Below, in pieces: positions 60,255-64,000 of a DNA stretch of 64,000 nucleotides; within the stretch, counting starts at the first letter, position 1; every line of letters starts with the position of its first letter. The translations under genes and the position numbers were made by a program. The notes under the pieces are model-generated. The model did no database searches. It worked only from the letters and a program-made list of their open reading frames with translations, and had not been told where the DNA came from. Source of the stretch: Novosphingobium sp. Chol11 (GTDB taxonomy: Bacteria > Pseudomonadota > Alphaproteobacteria > Sphingomonadales > Sphingomonadaceae). The stretch spans positions 18,379 to 82,378 of the forward strand of contig NZ_CAMBTS010000002.1 of the NCBI RefSeq assembly GCF_945870625.1. Reading direction: 5' to 3'.

Positions 60255-61835
60255 ATGCAAGTGAGACGCCCAAGCCCGGACAGAGGGTCGGTGCAAGCGC
60301 GCGGCGTGGTCGTGATCGGCGGCGGGATCGGCGGGCTCGTCAGCGCGGCTTTGCTCGCGGCAAAGGGCTGCGATGTCACCCTGATAGAGGCAGCGGCCGG
60401 TCCCGGCGGCAAATTGCGCACGGTGATCTCAGGCGGCGCGGCGATCGACGGCGGACCAACCGTGTTCACCTTGCGCCGCGTGTTCGAGGATGTTTTCGCG
60501 GCATGCGGGGCCGATCTGGCGGATCATGTCACGATGCAGCCGGCCACCACGCTCGCCCGCCACGCCTGGGGAGACGCGCGGCTCGATCTGTTTGCCGATC
60601 CGGCGCGAAGCGAAGCCGCCATCGGCGATTTTGCCGGCCCCGCAGAAGCGCGCGGTTACCGCGCCTTTCGCGCCGAATCGCAGCGCCTGTTCGAAGCGCT
60701 CGACCGGCCGTTCCTCCATGGCAGCAAGACCAATCCCTTGACGCTGGGCTGGCGCATGGGCGCGCGCGGCTTGCCCGATTTCGTCAACTTGCGCCCGTTC
60801 ACCACGATGGCGCGCGCGCTGGGCGGCTATTTCAAGGATCCGCGCCTCCGGCAATTGTTTGGCCGCTATGCCACGTATTGCGGGTCCTCCCCGTTCCAGT
60901 GCCCGGCCACGCTGATGCTGGTCGCGCATGCCGAGGCCAGCGGGGTGTGGCTGATCGATGGCGGGATGCACCGGCTGGCGCTGGCGCTCGAGGCGCTGGG
61001 CCGCAGCCAGGGCGTGCGCTTTCGCTATAATGCGCCGGTGCGCGAGATCGTGGTCGAACGGGGCCGCGCGGCGGGCGTGGTGCTGGCCAGCGGCGAACGG
61101 ATCGCGGCCGGATCGGTGGTGTGCAACGCCGACGCTGCCGCACTTGGCGCCGGGCACTTGGGCGAAGCCGCCCGCCGCGCCGCCAGCCCGGTCCCGGCGC
61201 GCCGCCGCTCGCTGAGCGCGATGGTGTGGACCGCCAGCGCCCGCACCAGCGGCTTTCCGCTCACGCGCCACAACGTGTTCTTTTCCGATGACTACGCCGC
61301 CGAATTCGCCGCGCTCGCCGCCGGGCGGCTGGCCGATGCGCCCAGCGTCTATATCTGCGCGCAGGACCGCGATAGCGCCGGTGCCGCGCCCGGGGGCGCA
61401 GAACGTATTCAGATCATCGTCAACGCTCCGGCGATTGGCGATGGCGCGGGCTTCAGCGCGGCCGAGATCGCCGCCTGCCAGCGCCAGATGCTGGACACCG
61501 TCGCGCGGTCAGGGCTTTCGCTCGATCTCGAACCGGGGGCCGTGCTCACTACGCCATCCGAATTTGCCGGGCTTTTTCCCGCGACCGGCGGCGCGCTCTA
61601 TGGCGCGGCTTCGCATGGCTGGGCGGCATCGTTCCAGCGGCAGGGCAGCCGCACGCGCATTCCGGGGCTTTATTGCGCAGGCGGCAGCACCCATCCCGGC
61701 GCGGGCGTGCCGATGGCGGCGCTTTCCGGCCGGCTTGCCGCCCATTGCCTGCTGCAGGATCAGGCCGCCCAGCGCCCGGCGCAATGGCGCATCGGCAATC
61801 TTCCCCGGCCAGCGAACCTCGAACCCGCCAAATAA
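60255..61835 (+). CDS. crtD: Carotenoid 3,4-desaturase CrtD-like, copy 2
   Basis: A 526-residue CrtI/CrtD-family FAD desaturase. It has VVVIGGGIGGLVSAALLAAK, PGGKLRTV, the central block DPRLRQLFGRYATYCGSSPF and the end GLYCAGGSTHPGAGVPMAAL. Almost every block is shared with CrtD copy 1 (47098), so they are paralogues with possibly divided specificity (3,4-desaturation versus another step). GGAGG lies 12 nt before the ATG. It is divergent from crtF and convergent with bchO (3-bp gap, no terminator). Confidence 0.9.
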   Translation: MQVRRPSPDRGSVQARGVVVIGGGIGGLVSAALLAAKGCDVTLIEAAAGPGGKLRTVISGGAAIDGGPTVFTLRRVFEDVFAACGADLADHVTMQPATTLARHAWGDARLDLFADPARSEAAIGDFAGPAEARGYRAFRAESQRLFEALDRPFLHGSKTNPLTLGWRMGARGLPDFVNLRPFTTMARALGGYFKDPRLRQLFGRYATYCGSSPFQCPATLMLVAHAEASGVWLIDGGMHRLALALEALGRSQGVRFRYNAPVREIVVERGRAAGVVLASGERIAAGSVVCNADAAALGAGHLGEAARRAASPVPARRRSLSAMVWTASARTSGFPLTRHNVFFSDDYAAEFAALAAGRLADAPSVYICAQDRDSAGAAPGGAERIQIIVNAPAIGDGAGFSAAEIAACQRQMLDTVARSGLSLDLEPGAVLTTPSEFAGLFPATGGALYGAASHGWAASFQRQGSRTRIPGLYCAGGSTHPGAGVPMAALSGRLAAHCLLQDQAAQRPAQWRIGNLPRPANLEPAK

Positions 61836-61838
61836 GCG

Positions 61839-62744
61839 CTATTGCGGCGATGCCGCGAATTGGCGGATGAGCACGGCGACGTCGGCGGGGCGCTCTTCGT
61901 GCGCGAGGTGTCCCAGCGCGGCGAGCCGGGTGACGCGCGCGCCGCCGATCAGCGCCGCCGCCTCATGGGCGTTTGCCAGCGGGATCGCCGCATCGGCTTC
62001 GCCGTGCACCAGCAGCAGCGGGGCCTTGAGGCGCGGCAGATCGCGCTTCAGCGCGGCCAAATCCCAATCCGCCATCATCGTGATCGCGCCCGCGCAATGC
62101 CCCGGCGTGGCAAACAGCCGTTCGTAGTAGCCAGCGCCCTCGGCATCGATCTGCGAGCCGGTGCTGCGCGCGAGAAACCGCGCCGTCTCGCCCGGCCGCC
62201 GCGCGATCCCCGCGAAGAAATGCGGCGCGAACGGATTGACGAACAGCAGGCGCGCCAGCGTGGGAAACAGCTTTGCCGCCAATCCCGGAAACGGCAATAG
62301 CGCGGCGTTGAGGCCAACGATGCTGCGCGGGCTGACAACATCGTCCAGCGCCATGCGCAGGGCAATCGCCGCGCCTGCGGAATGGCCGACGACATGGATC
62401 GGCGCAAGATCCAGCGCTTTGAGCAATTTGCCGAGTTCGCGCGCCATGGCAGACATCGTCAATCCGCCCAGCGGACGCCCGGTGGTGAAGCCATGGCCCG
62501 GCAGATCGGGGGCGACGACGATGAAATCGGCCGCCAGCAATGGTGCCAGCGCGCGCCAGCTGTGGGTGGCAGCGCCGGTGCCATGGAGCAGGAGCAGCAC
62601 CGGCTTGCCGCTATCCTCACGCCCGCTATCCTCAGGCCCGAAGACCTGCACATGCCAGCGCAGCCTGCCGCTTTCGACAAAGCGGCTGCGCGCGCGGCTT
62701 GGCCAGTCGCGCCCTTCGGCGTCCCAGCGCGGCGTCTGGCTCAT
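61839..62744 (-). CDS. bchO: Alpha/beta hydrolase BchO, Mg-chelatase-associated
   Basis: A 301-residue alpha/beta-hydrolase conserved in PGCs as BchO. Features are LLLHGTGAATHSWRALAPLL, the nucleophile elbow VVGHSAGAAIALRMA, and the His in LAALGHLAHEERP. A role accompanying Mg-chelatase is assumed from its constant linkage to bchID. An in-frame 15-bp tandem repeat encodes EDSGREDSGK. Its ATG overlaps the bchD stop (ATGA). Confidence 0.92.
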   Translation of the reverse strand: MSQTPRWDAEGRDWPSRARSRFVESGRLRWHVQVFGPEDSGREDSGKPVLLLLHGTGAATHSWRALAPLLAADFIVVAPDLPGHGFTTGRPLGGLTMSAMARELGKLLKALDLAPIHVVGHSAGAAIALRMALDDVVSPRSIVGLNAALLPFPGLAAKLFPTLARLLFVNPFAPHFFAGIARRPGETARFLARSTGSQIDAEGAGYYERLFATPGHCAGAITMMADWDLAALKRDLPRLKAPLLLVHGEADAAIPLANAHEAAALIGGARVTRLAALGHLAHEERPADVAVLIRQFAASPQ

Positions 62745-64000
62745 GAAGGGGCCGAGGCCTTGACCGCAGCGTGCATCGTCGCCGCATCGGCGCGCGGCAG
62801 CGGCAGATAGCGGGCACGCATGGCCGCTGCCAGCGCCGCGCCTTCGGGCCGAGGGCGCACCGAGATATCGACAAAGGCAGAGGCGATATTGGCATTGCCC
62901 ATCGCCCGCGCCGCCGCCTCGGCATCGGACTGGGCGAGCGCGCGCACCGCGCTGCCATCGGCGGCGATATTGGCGCGGCCATCGGTCAGGATCACCACGA
63001 ACGGGGTCTTCCCCCGCGCGCGGGCCACTTCCGCCAGCTCGCGCGCCGCGTTCAACCCGGCGGCCAGCGGCGTCCCCCCGCCGCCCGGCAGCTCGGCCAG
63101 CGAGCGCCGAGCGCGGGCCAGCGAGCGGGTCGGCGGCAGCAGCAGCTCGGCCACCACCCCGCGAAACGCCACCAGCGCAACTTCGGCGCGCTTTACGTAA
63201 GCTTCGGCAAGCAAGAGCTCGACCGCGCCCTTGGCCTCGGCCAGCCGGGTGAGCGCGGCCGAGCCCGAGGCATCGACGGCAAAGATCGTCAGCGCCTGCG
63301 CGCGCGTTTCGAAGCGGCGCACGCGCAGATCATCGCGGCGCACCGACACCCGCCCCGCGCTGCCGCGCACTTTTTGCCAGGGGGCCGCCGCGCGCAAAGT
63401 ATCGATCAGGCTCAATCGCACCCCGCCGCCGGGCACACCCGCGCGCGCGCCCATCGGCCGCCCCCGCGCATTCGATTTGCGCCGCTCGCCCGCCCCGCTC
63501 GCGCGTGTCGCGGCGCGCCCGCGCCCCGCCGCGATCCGCGCCAGCACATCCTTGGGCAAAGCCGCCAGCGCGGCGGCCAGCACCATGTCTTCGGGCGGCA
63601 TCGGCTCGCTCTGCTCCTCGTCGCCCTGATCGGATTCGGGCGGCGGCGGCGGCTCTTGCGCTTCGCCGGGAGGCTCAGGTTCTGGCGCGGGTTCCGGCGC
63701 CGCCATCGGCACCCGCGTGGCGCGAGGCGCATAGACCAGCCGCGCCGCCAGCGCCGCGTCTTCTTCATCAATCGCATCGCGCCCGGCCAGCAGCGCCGCA
63801 GCACGCGCGGCGCGCAAGGCGAACAGCGGCGCGCGGGCGGAATCGATGCCCAGCGCGGCGGCGGTTGCGGCCAGCACTTCGAGGATCTGCGGCGAAGGCG
63901 CGGCAAAGGGGTGCATGTCACCTTGCTGCGGGTTCCAGCCGTCCCACGGCGTTGGCTCCCACCGGCCCTCATGGCCACCTAAAATTCGGACATGATCCTG
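62741..64000 (-). CDS. bchD: Magnesium chelatase subunit D (partial, N-terminus outside window or interrupted)
   Basis: 419 open codons reach the window edge. Recognisable BchD starts at about ILEVLAATAAALGIDSARAP. An acidic/proline linker (PEPAPEPEPPGEAQEPPPPP) follows, then a VWA domain with the MIDAS FAVDASGSAAL and LTDGRANIAADGS. The N-terminal AAA+-like half is not in view. The 28 codons before the first Met (63916) read ILGGHEGRWEPTPWDGWNPQ, which does not resemble BchD as I know it and may mark an insertion or rearrangement. bchI would be expected further right. Confidence 0.85.
   Translation of the reverse strand, partial: QDHVRILGGHEGRWEPTPWDGWNPQQGDMHPFAAPSPQILEVLAATAAALGIDSARAPLFALRAARAAALLAGRDAIDEEDAALAARLVYAPRATRVPMAAPEPAPEPEPPGEAQEPPPPPESDQGDEEQSEPMPPEDMVLAAALAALPKDVLARIAAGRGRAATRASGAGERRKSNARGRPMGARAGVPGGGVRLSLIDTLRAAAPWQKVRGSAGRVSVRRDDLRVRRFETRAQALTIFAVDASGSAALTRLAEAKGAVELLLAEAYVKRAEVALVAFRGVVAELLLPPTRSLARARRSLAELPGGGGTPLAAGLNAARELAEVARARGKTPFVVILTDGRANIAADGSAVRALAQSDAEAAARAMGNANIASAFVDISVRPRPEGAALAAAMRARYLPLPRADAATMHAAVKASAPS

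Noticed and set aside
60140-61030. ORF starting MKFDASETPKPG with an ideal GGAGGA-ATG
   Set aside because: Good start signal but the frame soon becomes Arg-rich shadow of crtD copy 2; the real product is in the 60255 frame.

Overview
This window looks like chromosomal DNA of an aerobic anoxygenic phototrophic alphaproteobacterium, most likely of the order Sphingomonadales. It is GC-rich, has a clpS / phasin / phaC / aminotransferase block, TonB-dependent uptake and aromatic or terpenoid-type catabolic genes, and about 38 kb of a photosynthesis gene cluster (PGC). The PGC uses the oxygen-dependent cyclase AcsF, makes ALA through HemA (Shemin pathway), has only the LH1 antenna (pufBA) with no pucBA in view, and has a tetraheme PufC. 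The genus is not determinable from this window.

Left part (1-25.5 kb), accessory metabolism: partial clpS; a polyhydroxyalkanoate pair (phasin and class I phaC); an AlaC-like aminotransferase; a crotonase; tRNA-Cys; a secreted protein of unknown function. A compact minus-strand operon follows (P450, acyl-CoA ligase, SCP-x-type thiolase, TetR). Next come EthD and an SDR with a Y-x6-K (FabL-like) catalytic spacing, a second acyl-CoA ligase, a TonB receptor, an HSL-type esterase, an AraC regulator, a BVMO-like flavoprotein, an isoquinoline 1-oxidoreductase-type molybdoenzyme (two subunits), and a cytochrome c lipoprotein at the PGC edge.

PGC (25.2 kb to the right edge), in transcription units: (i) minus, bchG-pucC-[bchP remnant]-tspO-small membrane protein; (ii) minus, ppaA/aerR and ppsR/crtJ regulators; (iii) plus, bchFNBHLM-lhaA-puhABC-orf98-acsF-puhE-hemA, tightly packed with ATGA/GTGA overlaps; (iv) plus, crtD (copy 1)-crtC; (v) minus, bchCXYZ-pufBALMC and then two unknown membrane-protein genes; (vi) minus crtF, divergent from a second crtD copy (plus); (vii) minus, bchD-bchO, with bchD running off the window. 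Operators matching the PpsR/CrtJ consensus TGT-N12-ACA (or CGT variants) precede bchF/ppaA, crtD1, bchC, crtF/crtD2 and bchG. Several of these end in TTGACA or TTGACG and so double as -35 boxes.

Most notable points: bchP seems to have been cut by an internal, frame-preserving deletion to an 83-codon ORF still embedded in its operon; crtD is duplicated within the PGC; the crtD1/crtC junction looks fused, with no ordinary crtC start codon; two consecutive hairpins (one with a UUCG tetraloop) separate pufA from pufL; an uncharacterised membrane-protein pair follows pufC; and the reading frame entering bchD from the right edge begins with a stretch unlike BchD, possibly an insertion boundary. All calls come from reading the sequence and family knowledge; no database search was run.
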